Origin: Bacillota bacterium
GTDB taxonomy: Bacteria > Bacillota > Clostridia > Lachnospirales > Lachnospiraceae
Length of the DNA: 64,000 nucleotides
Direction: 5' to 3'
Assembly: GCA_023411555.1 (NCBI GenBank)
Contig: JAEYOQ010000008.1
Location: 29,815-93,814 of the forward strand
Shown here: positions 1 through 8,945 of the stretch, one piece after another
Layout of the letters: every line of letters starts with the position of its first letter
Numbering within the stretch: the stretch's first letter is position 1
The notes under the pieces: generated by a model
Seen by the model: only the letters and a program-made list of their open reading frames with translations
Told to the model about the DNA's origin: nothing
Databases searched by the model: none
Program-made: the position numbers and the translations under genes

Positions 1-1
1 C

Positions 2-418
2 TCCGCTGAGTTAAGCTCCGAAGCTCCCGGCGTAAATGATATCTGGCCTTCAGATATCTACTTCTATATTAATGATGTATGTATCGGCACCTGGACCAGT
101 CCAGGCGATTTCGGGGACATCAAGGGAATATTCACACCAGATTGGTGGTTCCCTAATTGGAATCAATACGGACTCCTTAAGCTTCTGGTAATCAATAAAA
201 AAGGAACCTTTATCGATGGTCTTAAGATCTCAGATGTTTCCATCCGTGATTTTAATTTCGATTACCGCAGCACCATACGGTTTAAAATGGAGGTACCGGA
301 AAATGCAAAGCATGTCGGGGGCTTAACCATCTTCGGAAAGTCCTTCGGTAACTATAACCAGGACATCAACGTTAGAATTAACTATAGCTCCATTCATCAA
401 CCACCAAAGTCCGAATAA
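2..418 (+). CDS. Regulator C-terminal fragment (partial, left edge)
   Basis: The frame is open from the window edge and gives 138 residues before TAA at 416-418. The protein is rich in W, Y and G, with DIWPSDIYFYINDVCIGTW and NWNQYGLLKLLVINKKGTF as landmarks. From memory, this C-terminal region is found behind an N-terminal helix-turn-helix in clostridial proteins annotated as ArsR- or DeoR-like transcriptional regulators. The DNA-binding part would lie outside the window, so the regulator label is an inference from family resemblance. The fragment has no signal peptide or membrane segment. The gene is convergent with the arabinan operon that ends at 661. Confidence 0.6.
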   Translation, partial: SAELSSEAPGVNDIWPSDIYFYINDVCIGTWTSPGDFGDIKGIFTPDWWFPNWNQYGLLKLLVINKKGTFIDGLKISDVSIRDFNFDYRSTIRFKMEVPENAKHVGGLTIFGKSFGNYNQDINVRINYSSIHQPPKSE

Positions 419-470
419 ATAAATTAAGCGGTCATAATAACCAAGGGTCTGCTGTATAGTACAGAACAGA

Positions 471-630
471 GGAAGGAAGATAGATTATGCTTCCCATAAT
501 GCACTGTTTGCCGAACAGATTTCTTATGTGTATGCTAAGAAAGCGAACATTTTATGTTCGATTTCAGCAGACACATAAGGAAGATGTCCGGCAACCTGTG
601 TGTGAGGGAAGCGTAATCTGTCTTCCTTCC
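471..630 (+). terminator. Large nested hairpin between convergent genes
   Basis: The outer arms 471-495 and 606-630 pair over all 25 positions if two G-U pairs are allowed; on the minus strand these become A-C mismatches, so the fold is better as plus-strand RNA. Inside lie further nested stems: 508-513 with 589-594, 523-531 with 571-579, 533-536 with 566-569, and 544-550 with 554-560 around a TTT loop. The element sits between the end of the regulator and the end of the arabinan operon, so a transcription-end role is likely. It is far longer than an ordinary intrinsic terminator and has no clear T-tract. Confidence 0.6.
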
Positions 631-660
631 GTAGAGTACACATAAGAAGCCCCTACTATG

Positions 661-909
661 TCACCACTTCTTACCAGGGCAGTAGTTATTCGCAACTGCT
701 GCCCTCATCTCCACAAAGCAACCGCACTTCCTGCACATACCACTTAATAGCATGTCACATTCTTTACAACGGTCCATTCTTCTCTCATATAACTCTTTCG
801 ATGCCTTTATCTCCTCCGGCAGATTACGTATGTACTCAAACATATTCTTATACTCTTCATATTCTGCCATATCACGAATCAGGCATCTTTTACATACTCT
901 GGTTTCCAT
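661..909 (-). CDS. Cysteine-rich DUF6171-like small protein
   Basis: An 82-residue protein with eight cysteines in CxxC-like pairs (residues 6/9, 48/51, 59/62/64 and 77), which suggests a small zinc-ribbon-like fold. It resembles the uncharacterised DUF6171 family of Lachnospiraceae; this is recalled, not searched. Its ATG (907-909) overlaps the TGA of the upstream GH51 gene as TGATG, so translation is probably coupled. It is the last gene of the arabinan operon. Nothing in the sequence shows a catalytic role. No signal peptide is present. Confidence 0.75.
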   Translation of the reverse strand: METRVCKRCLIRDMAEYEEYKNMFEYIRNLPEEIKASKELYERRMDRCKECDMLLSGMCRKCGCFVEMRAAVANNYCPGKKW

Positions 910-2408
910 CAGCTAATTTTAATACTAAGCACACTGCAAGCAGGAATTACGAAGGATAACCCCTTTTCATGAACCTTGAAATCAGTAAATGCTTTCTCCG
1001 CGACATGTTCCGTATCCTCAAAGGAATTATAATCATTCATACGACCTGTTAAGATACTTGCTTTTACTACCTCTACCTTCTTCTCTGCAAAGATAACCTC
1101 TACTTCTTCCGAAGCACTTAAGGATAAATTATTCAGTGTTATATTAATGGTACCTTGATCATCAATGGAGACAGATTCCTGCAGGTTAGGAACTAGCTCC
1201 TCACCTGTACCGGTTAAGCTTGAATCAATATAGCTTTCCAAAAGATAAGCATTCTGATGATCCTTATACATATGGAATACATGATAAGTCGGAGTCTTCA
1301 CCATCTTCTCACCCTCAGTCAGAATAACTGATTGTAGTACATTAACCATCTGAGCCAGATTTGCCATCTTTACCCTATCACAGTGCTTATTAAAGATATT
1401 CAGTGTAACACCAGCTACCAACGCATCTCTCATAGTGTTCTGCTGATATAAGAAGCCCGGATTCGTACCCGGCTCTACATCATACCAGCATCCCCATTCA
1501 TCCACCATCATACCTATCTTCTTATCCGGGTCAAAACGATCCATAATCGCACTATGTCCCTTAATTAATGTATCCATATAGAGAGCCTTCTTCAGGGTCC
1601 GATACCATTCTTCTTCACTAAAATTCGTAGCACTTCCCTTAGCTCCCCAATTACCCGGAATCACATAATAATGCAAGGACAGACCATCCATAAAACCATG
1701 TAGATAAGCGGGAGAATGGTCATGAGTCGTCTTAAGTACTGTCTCTGTCCAATGGTAATCTTCCACGTTAGCACCACAGCATATCTTTGCAATTTGTGAA
1801 TCTGATCTGTAATTTCTGATGTAGGTTTGATATCTTCTGAATTCATTGGCATAATACTCTGGTGTCATATTTCCTCCACAGCCCCAGTTCTCATTCCCTA
1901 CGCCAAAGTAATCTACTCTCCAGGCCTCTTCCTGTCCGTTCTCCTTACGGAGTTCAGCCATCGGAGACACTCCCTCGAAGGTCATATACTCCACCCATTC
2001 AGACATTTCCTGTACCGTACCGCTGCCAAGGTTCCCATTAATATAGGTTTTACATCCCAATTGACGGCATAGTTCCATGTACTCATGGGTTCCAAAGCTG
2101 TTATCTTCTACCACCCCACCCCAATGAGTATTGATCATCTTCTTACGCTTCTCCTTCGGGCCAATGCCATCCTTCCAATGATATTCATCTGCAAAGCAAC
2201 CACCAGGCCAACGGAGAACAGGCACTTTTATTTCTTTCAGGGCTTCTACTACATCCGTTCTCATTCCATTCGTGTTCTTAATCTCGGCGTTCTCTCCTAC
2301 ATACAGTCCCTCATAAATACATCTTCCAAGATGCTCTGCAAAATGACCATAGATTTCTGCATTAATCCTGTCTTTTCTGTTGACTTCATTGATAACTAAC
2401 TTTGCCAT
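909..2408 (-). CDS. GH51 alpha-L-arabinofuranosidase
   Basis: A cytoplasmic exo-enzyme that releases terminal arabinose from arabino-oligosaccharides. The N-terminal IYGHFAEHLGRCIYEGLYVG segment and LRWPGGCFADEYHW are typical of GH51. The acid/base is the second Glu of GVGNENWG (about residue 173 from the chosen start) and the nucleophile is the Glu of MMVDEWG (about 304). The beta-sandwich C-terminal domain follows. I place the start at the ATG of MAKLVINE, where AAAGGG lies 9 nt upstream; an in-frame ATG at 2426 adds six residues but has a poorer site. There is no signal peptide. It lies third in the operon, after two GH43 genes, and overlaps the next gene. Confidence 0.93.
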   Translation of the reverse strand: MAKLVINEVNRKDRINAEIYGHFAEHLGRCIYEGLYVGENAEIKNTNGMRTDVVEALKEIKVPVLRWPGGCFADEYHWKDGIGPKEKRKKMINTHWGGVVEDNSFGTHEYMELCRQLGCKTYINGNLGSGTVQEMSEWVEYMTFEGVSPMAELRKENGQEEAWRVDYFGVGNENWGCGGNMTPEYYANEFRRYQTYIRNYRSDSQIAKICCGANVEDYHWTETVLKTTHDHSPAYLHGFMDGLSLHYYVIPGNWGAKGSATNFSEEEWYRTLKKALYMDTLIKGHSAIMDRFDPDKKIGMMVDEWGCWYDVEPGTNPGFLYQQNTMRDALVAGVTLNIFNKHCDRVKMANLAQMVNVLQSVILTEGEKMVKTPTYHVFHMYKDHQNAYLLESYIDSSLTGTGEELVPNLQESVSIDDQGTINITLNNLSLSASEEVEVIFAEKKVEVVKASILTGRMNDYNSFEDTEHVAEKAFTDFKVHEKGLSFVIPACSVLSIKIS

Positions 2409-2459
2409 CTTATTCAACCCTTTCATGTTATTGATAGTGAATGCACTTCCTACTACCTG

Positions 2460-3932
2460 TCATATACTATGGTTCGACTGCTTTAAGGCCGCTCCCCATA
2501 TTGCTACTCCATCCTCAGAGAGTCCTGTAAAGGTCATCACATATTTCTCACCGTATTCGTCGTATTCCTTGGCAAATTTACCTTTATAGGTTTTATCCTC
2601 AATTACGATTATCATATCATTATCCCCCTGAAGCTTCCAGGAACCGGTTGTATCTCCTTCGACTTTACCATTGGAATAGAGCGTAATGCTTATAGATTCC
2701 TTAATCTTGCTTGAGATATCATGACCATGGTTAATTAATTTATAGAAGCCTACTACTTCCTCCTTGGTATAGCTTCCTATACTTTCACCGCTATAGCGGT
2801 AGGGTGCAATTACCGGCCATCCATCTTCATTAAAGAACATCTGGTGTACCCTTACTTTATGGGATTCCCCCAGTCCTTCAAAACGAGTATGAAAGACTAA
2901 AAAATATTTTCCCGTTTCCTCCTGATAGAGGGCTGAGTTATGCCCGGGAGAGACAATTCCTCTTCTCTTTTCTCCTTTTTCACCATCCTGCCACAGCCAC
3001 TTGTAGTTCCCCATTAATTTAGCACCATATTGTTCTGCAGCCTCATCATCAAAAAATGACCCTTTCCCACCGGTGCATTCGATCATATCTCTTCCAGTCG
3101 TATCATAATAGGGACCATCCGGTTGCTTCGACCTGCATACCCGTATGCTATAGCCTCCGTCAGCCGCAAGTCCGCCATAAGAAAGGAACATATAATAATA
3201 CTGCGTATCGGGATGATAGAGGACATAGGACCCTTCAATCCTAAGATGATTACCACCCAGTAGCTTCTTACCATAGCCCTCCTCTAATGGAAAACCTGTC
3301 TTCTTATTTAGTTCCAATATGTAAATTCCACCGGAATAAGACCCATACATCATCCAAAGCCTCCCCTCTGCATCATAAAAGACACAGGGATCTACTGCAT
3401 TGGGATCTTCTGTTGCATCATAGACATCCCCATCCTCGCTTGGAATATCCTTCATACCCGATTTTATAATCAAACCCAGATTCTTATATGGTCCTTCGAT
3501 ATGGTCTGCGACTGCAATTCCGATACAACCCAAGGGCTTACTCCCCTCGCAATTACAGTAATACATATAATATCTTCCATCCTCCAGCCTGATTACATCC
3601 GGTGCCCAGAAGGTCGCTGTCTGGGCCCACTCAAAGGCCTCCTTCATCTCGGTATACACTTCCGGAATTAATGAACTATTATTGCTCACTCTGGAGGATA
3701 TCATAGACCAGTTCATCAGATCCGTCGTTTTTGCTGCCGCTAGATGCGAACCGAAAATATAATAGGTTCCCTGATCCTCAACAATGGATGGATCATGCAC
3801 CGATGCGTCCTTCCATTTTATTTGGTATTCTGTCTGTGAAACCACTGGAATATCAGCAAAGCTCTCTTTGGCACAGCCCTGTAGCATAATACACATTATT
3901 ATCATGAAGAAGCTTCTAATTTGTTTTCCCAT
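2460..3932 (-). CDS. GH43 endo-alpha-1,5-L-arabinanase, lipoprotein
   Basis: A 490-residue protein with a lipoprotein signal (LQGC, Cys20), so it is expected on the outer face of the membrane. The five-bladed propeller of GH43 is marked by VHDPSI (catalytic base Asp47), FWAPDVIRL and the Glu of RIEGSYVLYH as the likely acid. Length and the C-terminal lipocalin-like extension (roughly residues 390-490) match Bacillus Abn2-type endo-arabinanases. It would cut arabinan outside the cell to feed the two cytoplasmic arabinosidases. The gap to the upstream GH43 gene is about 20 bp, which indicates one operon. The RBS is ATAGGAG. Confidence 0.9.
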   Translation of the reverse strand: MGKQIRSFFMIIMCIMLQGCAKESFADIPVVSQTEYQIKWKDASVHDPSIVEDQGTYYIFGSHLAAAKTTDLMNWSMISSRVSNNSSLIPEVYTEMKEAFEWAQTATFWAPDVIRLEDGRYYMYYCNCEGSKPLGCIGIAVADHIEGPYKNLGLIIKSGMKDIPSEDGDVYDATEDPNAVDPCVFYDAEGRLWMMYGSYSGGIYILELNKKTGFPLEEGYGKKLLGGNHLRIEGSYVLYHPDTQYYYMFLSYGGLAADGGYSIRVCRSKQPDGPYYDTTGRDMIECTGGKGSFFDDEAAEQYGAKLMGNYKWLWQDGEKGEKRRGIVSPGHNSALYQEETGKYFLVFHTRFEGLGESHKVRVHQMFFNEDGWPVIAPYRYSGESIGSYTKEEVVGFYKLINHGHDISSKIKESISITLYSNGKVEGDTTGSWKLQGDNDMIIVIEDKTYKGKFAKEYDEYGEKYVMTFTGLSEDGVAIWGAALKQSNHSI

Positions 3933-3954
3933 ACCCCACTCCTATCTTCAATAC

Positions 3955-4905
3955 CTAAAGCTTAAAAATCGGTTTCCCATCTCCTCCAAATTCAATCTTC
4001 ATAAGCATTGCATGACGGTTTGGTACATAAAGTGGATTTCCATTAATCGCTTTCTCCGTTCTCGCATGATAAACCATAATAGGCTCACCGTTCTCATCTA
4101 CCGTAAAGGAATTATGCCCAGGACCATAGATTCCCTTGTCAACACAGCTTTGCAGCACCGGATAACGTTCCTTCTTCCAAGATAAGGGGTCCAATAGATC
4201 ATCCTCCTCATCTGCGCTGAGCATTCCTATGCAGTATGCAATGCCAGTCTCACTTGCCGAATAGGTAAGATAGATCTTACCACTTCTCTTAATCACCGCA
4301 GGCCCTTCATTTACCCAATAACCCTGTCGCTCCCAGTCATAATCCGGTGTTGTCAAAAGCACCTGAACGGTCTTTAATTTTAATGGTGTTTCCATCTCAG
4401 CAATATAAAGATTTGATATCTGCGGACCTACTCCAACTTTTTCTGCCCATACATAATACCGTTTTCCTTTATTTTCAAAAATGGTAGCATCCAGTGAGAA
4501 GCTTTCAAAAGAAAAGGGATCTCCTACGGCTCTCTGTATTTTCCCCTTCTCTACCCATGTTCCGGTAAGTGGATCTGGATCTTCGCATTCTAAGATGTAT
4601 GGCCTTATATTCCAGATACTTTCTTTTTCTCCTGCCGCGAAATACAGATACCATTTGCCGTCCAGATAGTGCAGCTCTGGAGCCCAGATATGCGCACCCA
4701 TAACACCTTCAGCATGCTTTTCCCAGATCATAACCTCATCTGTCTCCGGAAGCTCTGCCAGGGTCTTCGCTCTTCTTAATATTATCCCGTCATACTTTGG
4801 TATAGAAGCGGTAAAATAGTACCAGCCATCAACATGTTTATACACATAGGGATCCGCCCTCTGAATAATCCAAGGTTCGTTATATTTTAGCTGTCTTTCT
4901 GCCAT
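3955..4905 (-). CDS. GH43 (subfamily 26-like) exo-arabinofuranosidase
   Basis: A 316-residue cytoplasmic GH43 enzyme. The catalytic base is Asp18 in QRADPYVY, the pKa-modulating Asp is near 139 in FSLDATIF, and the acid is Glu200 in WVNEGPAV. The AHIWAPELHYLDGKWYLYFAA blade is characteristic of the group that includes exo-1,5-alpha-L-arabinofuranosidases (subfamily 26); the subfamily is my reading by eye. No signal sequence is present, so it should act on imported arabino-oligosaccharides. It is the promoter-proximal gene of the operon and has an AGGAGAG ribosome site just before ATG. The gap upstream (4906-5366) holds the probable control region. Confidence 0.88.
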   Translation of the reverse strand: MAERQLKYNEPWIIQRADPYVYKHVDGWYYFTASIPKYDGIILRRAKTLAELPETDEVMIWEKHAEGVMGAHIWAPELHYLDGKWYLYFAAGEKESIWNIRPYILECEDPDPLTGTWVEKGKIQRAVGDPFSFESFSLDATIFENKGKRYYVWAEKVGVGPQISNLYIAEMETPLKLKTVQVLLTTPDYDWERQGYWVNEGPAVIKRSGKIYLTYSASETGIAYCIGMLSADEEDDLLDPLSWKKERYPVLQSCVDKGIYGPGHNSFTVDENGEPIMVYHARTEKAINGNPLYVPNRHAMLMKIEFGGDGKPIFKL

Positions 4906-5366
4906 TCACTCTCCTGCCTTTTCTACTATATAATTTTATAATATCCTTTAATATTTTAGTATTTACTAAATTATAAACGATAACTTTATTAATTTCAATA
5001 CTTTTCTGATCGTACGTTCAATTATTCCTACTTATATTATGATGATAATAACCTCTACTGAAATATTTTTTACTCTTCTTTAAACTATTTTAGACAACAT
5101 TGTTGCTTTACTACTCGATCGCTATGATAATTCATTTACTATAGTCTACGAAGCACTTGAAATAATAAGAATTGGATTAAAGAGTAGATATTATGGAGAT
5201 AACAGTAGTCAAAGGATTTATAGAATCACGGTATGTCTGATAGTGATAAAAGCAAAAAAGTTATAACAAAAAATGAAGTATTAGAACAGGGTAGAGTGTC
5301 TTTTCAATACTCATCCTATTCATATTACTTCATTCTTTCAAATATTATTATAGTCTTTTTATTTTC
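4906..5366. promoter_or_regulatory. Intergenic control region of the arabinan operon
   Basis: A gene-free AT-rich stretch. Two dyads lie upstream of the GH43 start. The first is TTTAGTA-TT-TACTAAA at 4955-4970, a perfect 7-bp inverted repeat. The second is GATCGTACGTTC at 5008-5019, a near-palindrome centred on CGTACG that resembles the core of AraR operators (GTACGTAC). A third dyad, CAACATTGTTG, is at 5095-5105. Assignment of any to a regulator is inference. The right end holds the aroC terminator. No credible open reading frame with an RBS was seen. Confidence 0.4.
5266..5334 (-). terminator. Terminator after aroC
   Basis: Arms 5272-5280 and 5326-5334 pair perfectly over 9 bp (AATGAAGTA with TACTTCATT), and an inner GAGT/ACTC pair can form. 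Read on the minus strand, the hairpin is followed by a run of T (complement of the A run at about 5267-5273). It begins about 30 bp after the aroC stop. Confidence 0.6.
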
Positions 5367-6470
5367 TTACTGCTTATAGAACTCCTTAATCCTATCCATT
5401 CTTGAGGTCATTCCCTGAAACAGATAATCCACCAGAGTTACAGCAACCATTGCTTCTACCACAACAACTGCTCTCGGTACAATGATTGGGTCATGACGGC
5501 CTTGAATCTCTACCTCGATATTCTCTTTGTTCTTATTCACAGTACTTTGTGGTCTGGCAATAGAGGCCGTGGGCTTCACAGCAGCACGAAGAATTATCTC
5601 TGTCCCATCACTGATACCTCCAAGGATACCACCGGCATGATTACTTCGCTTACCAAGCTTTCCATTGTCATCATAATAGAAGGAATCATTATTCTCAGCA
5701 CCTGTTTTTGTCGTAACTCCAAAGCCATCTCCAATCTCAACACCCTTGATCGCTCCGATAGACATAATCGCCTTAGCAAGTTCTGCATCCAGCTTATCAA
5801 AAACCGGCTGCCCAATTCCCGCAGGCATCCCTGATACGATGCATTCAATAACACCACCCACAGAATTGTGTTCCTCCATCTGCTCTCTGATATAAGCTTC
5901 TGCCTTAGCTGAGGCCTCCAGATCCGGCATATTCAGAGGACTTTCCTTCCGATATTCTTTACTACATTTCTGATAATCAATGGTTACAGGCCCAATGGAC
6001 TTAGTATAAGCAAAGATTGAAATCCCAAGTTCCTTTAATATCTCAGCTGCAATTGCACCGGCGGCAACTCTTCCTGTGGTCTCACGTCCCGAGGAACGAC
6101 CTCCCCCACGATAATCCCGAAAGCCATACTTCATATCATAGGTATAATCTGCATGCCCCGGACGATAATAACCTGCAATATCCGAGTAATCATAAGGTCG
6201 ATGATTTTCATTGTAGACGATCAAGGAAATCGGTGTACCGGTGGTATAGCCATCGAAGATACCTGAAAGAATTCGAAGGCGATCATTCTCCTTCCTGGGT
6301 GTCGAATAGCTTGATTGACCAGGCTTTCTCCGATCCAGGTATTCTTGTATAACCGCTTCATTCATGGGCAGGCCTGCAGGGCATCCATCCACAACAACAC
6401 CAATGCCCTCACCATGGGATTCTCCCCAGGTTGATATAACAAAACTTTTTCCGTAAACTGATCCTGACAT
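5367..6470 (-). CDS. aroC: Chorismate synthase
   Basis: Converts 5-enolpyruvylshikimate-3-phosphate to chorismate, the last common step of aromatic amino acid synthesis; it needs reduced FMN. The 367-residue length fits the family. Landmarks include the N-terminal GESHGEGIGVVVDGCPAG, the segment RPGHADYTYDMKYG followed by DYRGGGRSSGRET, and the C-terminal RHDPIIVPRAVVVVEAM. The start is supported by AGGAG 6 nt before the ATG. It is a single gene, with no other shikimate gene in the window, and has its own terminator. Confidence 0.97.
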   Translation of the reverse strand: MSGSVYGKSFVISTWGESHGEGIGVVVDGCPAGLPMNEAVIQEYLDRRKPGQSSYSTPRKENDRLRILSGIFDGYTTGTPISLIVYNENHRPYDYSDIAGYYRPGHADYTYDMKYGFRDYRGGGRSSGRETTGRVAAGAIAAEILKELGISIFAYTKSIGPVTIDYQKCSKEYRKESPLNMPDLEASAKAEAYIREQMEEHNSVGGVIECIVSGMPAGIGQPVFDKLDAELAKAIMSIGAIKGVEIGDGFGVTTKTGAENNDSFYYDDNGKLGKRSNHAGGILGGISDGTEIILRAAVKPTASIARPQSTVNKNKENIEVEIQGRHDPIIVPRAVVVVEAMVAVTLVDYLFQGMTSRMDRIKEFYKQ

Positions 6471-6644
6471 AAACGACTCCTATTACTTCTTATTAATAAT
6501 GAAAGTGTATAAGTAGCATTTAACTTATCCCTAGTATACCGAAACAGGCATATAATATCAAACACTTTATGAATAATTATAAATTATCTTAATTCTTATA
6601 TACAAGTTATTCAATTGGAATATAATGTACGATATAAGTCCTTT

Positions 6645-6672
6645 TTGCTTCCATTAATACTTAATATATAAT
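6645..6672 (+). promoter_or_regulatory. Sigma-A promoter of the lipoprotein gene
   Basis: TTGCTT (6645-6650) and TATAAT (6667-6672) are 16 bp apart, about 90 bp before the ATG at 6763. The leader would contain an inverted repeat GCAGAAG (6679-6685) / CTTCTGC (6710-6716) and a direct repeat of AGAAGTTTC. Confidence 0.55.
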
Positions 6673-6762
6673 TACAGTGCAGAAGTTTCAGAAGTTTCGC
6701 ACATATATGCTTCTGCTAGAATAACCACTTATCTACCTTTCAATATAATAGGAGAAAATGAT

Positions 6763-7200
6763 ATGCGTAAAATCAAGTTAGTACTCGTACTGCTTCTTAT
6801 GATTACAATAGCCGGCTGTTCCGACAAAGATGTAACTAAGTACTATCATGACTACAAGGGTGAAAGCGAGCTTTGGGAGGTATATTATCACGAGAAATCT
6901 GTGGTAACCTTTTGGACAGAAGATGGTATATTAAAGCACGATACCTCTACAGAAGCAACCTTTACTGCTTTATATAAGAATGATATCAAGGAGTTAACAA
7001 AAATACGTCAACTGGAGATCGGATACGATGCAGGTCTGACTGTGGGCTCTATAAGTGAGAATTACAATGAAGACGGCCCGGATCGTAGAGCTTTTACTCT
7101 TAGTTCGAGCAATGGTCTGATCACCCACGAAGCAGAAATAATAAAAGCAACACTTCGCATCGACGATTATATAGAAACAATAGAATTAACCAGAAAATAG
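6763..7200 (+). CDS. Small hypothetical lipoprotein
   Basis: A 145-residue protein with a clear lipoprotein signal: basic start, hydrophobic core and IAGC lipobox with Cys19. The mature part is mostly hydrophilic with alternating beta-like pattern and ends in a basic ELTRK. I do not recognise a named family; nothing suggests an enzyme. AGGAG stands 7-8 nt before ATG. It is a single-gene unit with its own promoter (6645-6672) and a strong terminator (7261-7295). Confidence 0.8.
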   Translation: MRKIKLVLVLLLMITIAGCSDKDVTKYYHDYKGESELWEVYYHEKSVVTFWTEDGILKHDTSTEATFTALYKNDIKELTKIRQLEIGYDAGLTVGSISENYNEDGPDRRAFTLSSSNGLITHEAEIIKATLRIDDYIETIELTRK

Positions 7201-7260
7201 ACTGACATCATAATAGGTATAGACATTCATTTATTCATGATTATATGAAAGAATATTGCA

Positions 7261-7295
7261 GAAAAAGAATGATAACATAGTTATCATTCTTTTTC
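7261..7295. terminator. Bidirectional terminator
   Basis: A perfect 15-bp stem, GAAAAAGAATGATAA at 7261-7275 with its complement at 7281-7295, around a 5-nt loop. A-rich and T-rich flanks make it work in both directions, so it can end the lipoprotein transcript and the minus-strand EAL gene transcript. Confidence 0.85.
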
Positions 7296-7377
7296 TATTC
7301 CCCGTACACCTGTAGCCGTATTATCAGCATTTGTGTGAAGTAAATTGCATATTTGGTTTTCCCTTCAAAACCCTAGC

Positions 7378-8685
7378 TTACGGAAACAGTACTTCGTTCA
7401 GCTTATCAGGGGGTAAGGGTTTGCATAGCAGATAACCTTGACCTCTCTCGCAGGATGTTTCTTTCAGATAATCTAGTTGATCCTGCGTCTCGATTCCTTC
7501 TGCTACCACTCTATAATTTAATTCATGAGCCATGGAGATAATATTATGTGTAATAATCGTCTCCTCATTCCCATGGGGTATTGACTGTATAAAACTCTTA
7601 TCTATCTTAATGATATCAATTGGCAACTTCTTAATGTGAGTTAATGAGGAGTAACCTGTACCAAAATCATCCAATGCAATCCTAATCCCATAGTCCCTGA
7701 GTCTGTTCAACCGCTCAATTGCCAAATCGACTTGAGTAATTATGATTGTCTCAGTAATCTCAAAAATAATCTTTGAGAAATCTACCTTATGTGAGGATAT
7801 GATTTCTTCGATCCTCTGAAAGTTGCTCGCAGATTCTAAGGTTTTGCTGGATAGGTTAATGGAAAGCTCAAGGCTATCTAATCCATTCTCCTCCCATTGC
7901 ATTTTCTGATTCAAGGCTTCATTAATTATCCACCTCTCCAGACTATAAATCTGTTTTGACTTTTCAGCAATTGGTATAAAGATATCCGGTGATATAAAAC
8001 CCTTCTTAGGATGTGGCCAGCGCACCAAAGCTTCTACTCCGATAATCTCATTGGTTATAAGATTATATTCTGGTTGATAGTAGAGAATAAACTCTTCCTT
8101 CTCGATACCATTCTGAAGCTTATTAATCATCTGAACCTGTTCGATCATGTCCTTCTGGAGCTCGTCACTATATATATTTATGTCCTTTCCAGACTTTTTA
8201 GCAAGATAGCCCGCTGTCTCTGCTTTCCTTATCAGAGTATCGGCGTCATCTCCATGTTCTGGGAACATCGCAACACCTGCACTCAGCGTGATATAGAAAG
8301 CACTATCAGATATGCAAATATTGCACCCACTATCAATGACTTCCTCTATCATATCATAAATCTGCTGCTTCGAGCTGATATCGGCACATAAAATCGCAAA
8401 CTTATCACTATCTACCCTAGTCACATGATTTATGTTTTTAACCTTGGCAGCAAGATAATCCGCTACACACTTAATAATATTGTCGCACACCTTAAAACCA
8501 TAGGTTTCATTTAGAAATGTAAAGTTGTTAATATCTAAATAAACCAGAGCAAATCCATCCGCTCTTGCAAATTGGTTACATGATCTTCGAACAATATAAT
8601 CGGTTAAAACTCTCTTAAATAAATCGAATTTAGGTAAGCCTGTAAGTTCATCATAATATGCTGGCTGATAATTTGCTTTTCCCAT
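7378..8685 (-). CDS. c-di-GMP phosphodiesterase, degenerate GGDEF plus EAL
   Basis: A 435-residue soluble protein with an N-terminal GGDEF domain (about 1-175) and an EAL domain (about 185-430). The cyclase signature is DSDKF at residues 92-96, so cyclase activity is unlikely; the domain may bind GTP as a regulator. The EAL site is intact: EAL at 218-220, then INLSS, EITET, DDFGTGYSSL, KIDKSFI, VAEGIET and GQGYLLCKPL. It should therefore break c-di-GMP to pGpG and favour motility. There are no membrane segments or PAS domains. It is transcribed away from the repeat-peptide gene at 8946. Confidence 0.9.
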   Translation of the reverse strand: MGKANYQPAYYDELTGLPKFDLFKRVLTDYIVRRSCNQFARADGFALVYLDINNFTFLNETYGFKVCDNIIKCVADYLAAKVKNINHVTRVDSDKFAILCADISSKQQIYDMIEEVIDSGCNICISDSAFYITLSAGVAMFPEHGDDADTLIRKAETAGYLAKKSGKDINIYSDELQKDMIEQVQMINKLQNGIEKEEFILYYQPEYNLITNEIIGVEALVRWPHPKKGFISPDIFIPIAEKSKQIYSLERWIINEALNQKMQWEENGLDSLELSINLSSKTLESASNFQRIEEIISSHKVDFSKIIFEITETIIITQVDLAIERLNRLRDYGIRIALDDFGTGYSSLTHIKKLPIDIIKIDKSFIQSIPHGNEETIITHNIISMAHELNYRVVAEGIETQDQLDYLKETSCERGQGYLLCKPLPPDKLNEVLFP

Positions 8686-8774
8686 ACTCTTCTCTCTTGT
8701 TCCTCATCCTGCAAAGCTGACGATTATTATGATATTAATAGTTGGTCAAATATATAATAATTTATGGGGAAGAA

Positions 8775-8833
8775 AAAAACCATGTCGTATTTGGAAAATT
8801 TGATTTAAATTTTCCAAATACGACATGGTTTTT
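8775..8833. terminator. Perfect 27-bp hairpin, bidirectional terminator-like
   Basis: Arms 8775-8801 and 8807-8833 are perfectly complementary around a 5-nt loop, one of the longest perfect stems in the window. Both strands are followed by T-rich runs. It lies between two divergent genes, where a terminator is not expected for either. It could stop antisense transcripts that run through the repeat-peptide gene from the right. A TATACT (8849-8854) just after it may be the -10 of the peptide gene, with a weak -35 inside the right arm. Confidence 0.7.
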
Positions 8834-8869
8834 GCTTTTTTTAGAGCTTATACTTTAGGTAGATTAAAA

Positions 8870-8898
8870 ATTAAAAACACGTGTTACGTGTTTTTAAT
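8870..8898. terminator. Second perfect hairpin before the repeat-peptide gene
   Basis: Arms 8870-8882 and 8886-8898 pair over 13 bp around GTT. On the minus strand it is followed by a T-rich tail, as in an intrinsic terminator. On the plus strand it falls about 47 bp before the ATG at 8946, in the probable 5' leader of the peptide mRNA, so it may also affect translation or stability. Confidence 0.6.
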
Positions 8899-8945
8899 TC
8901 AAAAATACCACTTAAAACCATAATAAAAAATAGGAGGATTCAAAA

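Noticed and set aside
5194..5241. A 15-codon frame starting ATGGAGATAAC
   Set aside because: Too short, no RBS, no support beyond a start and stop codon.
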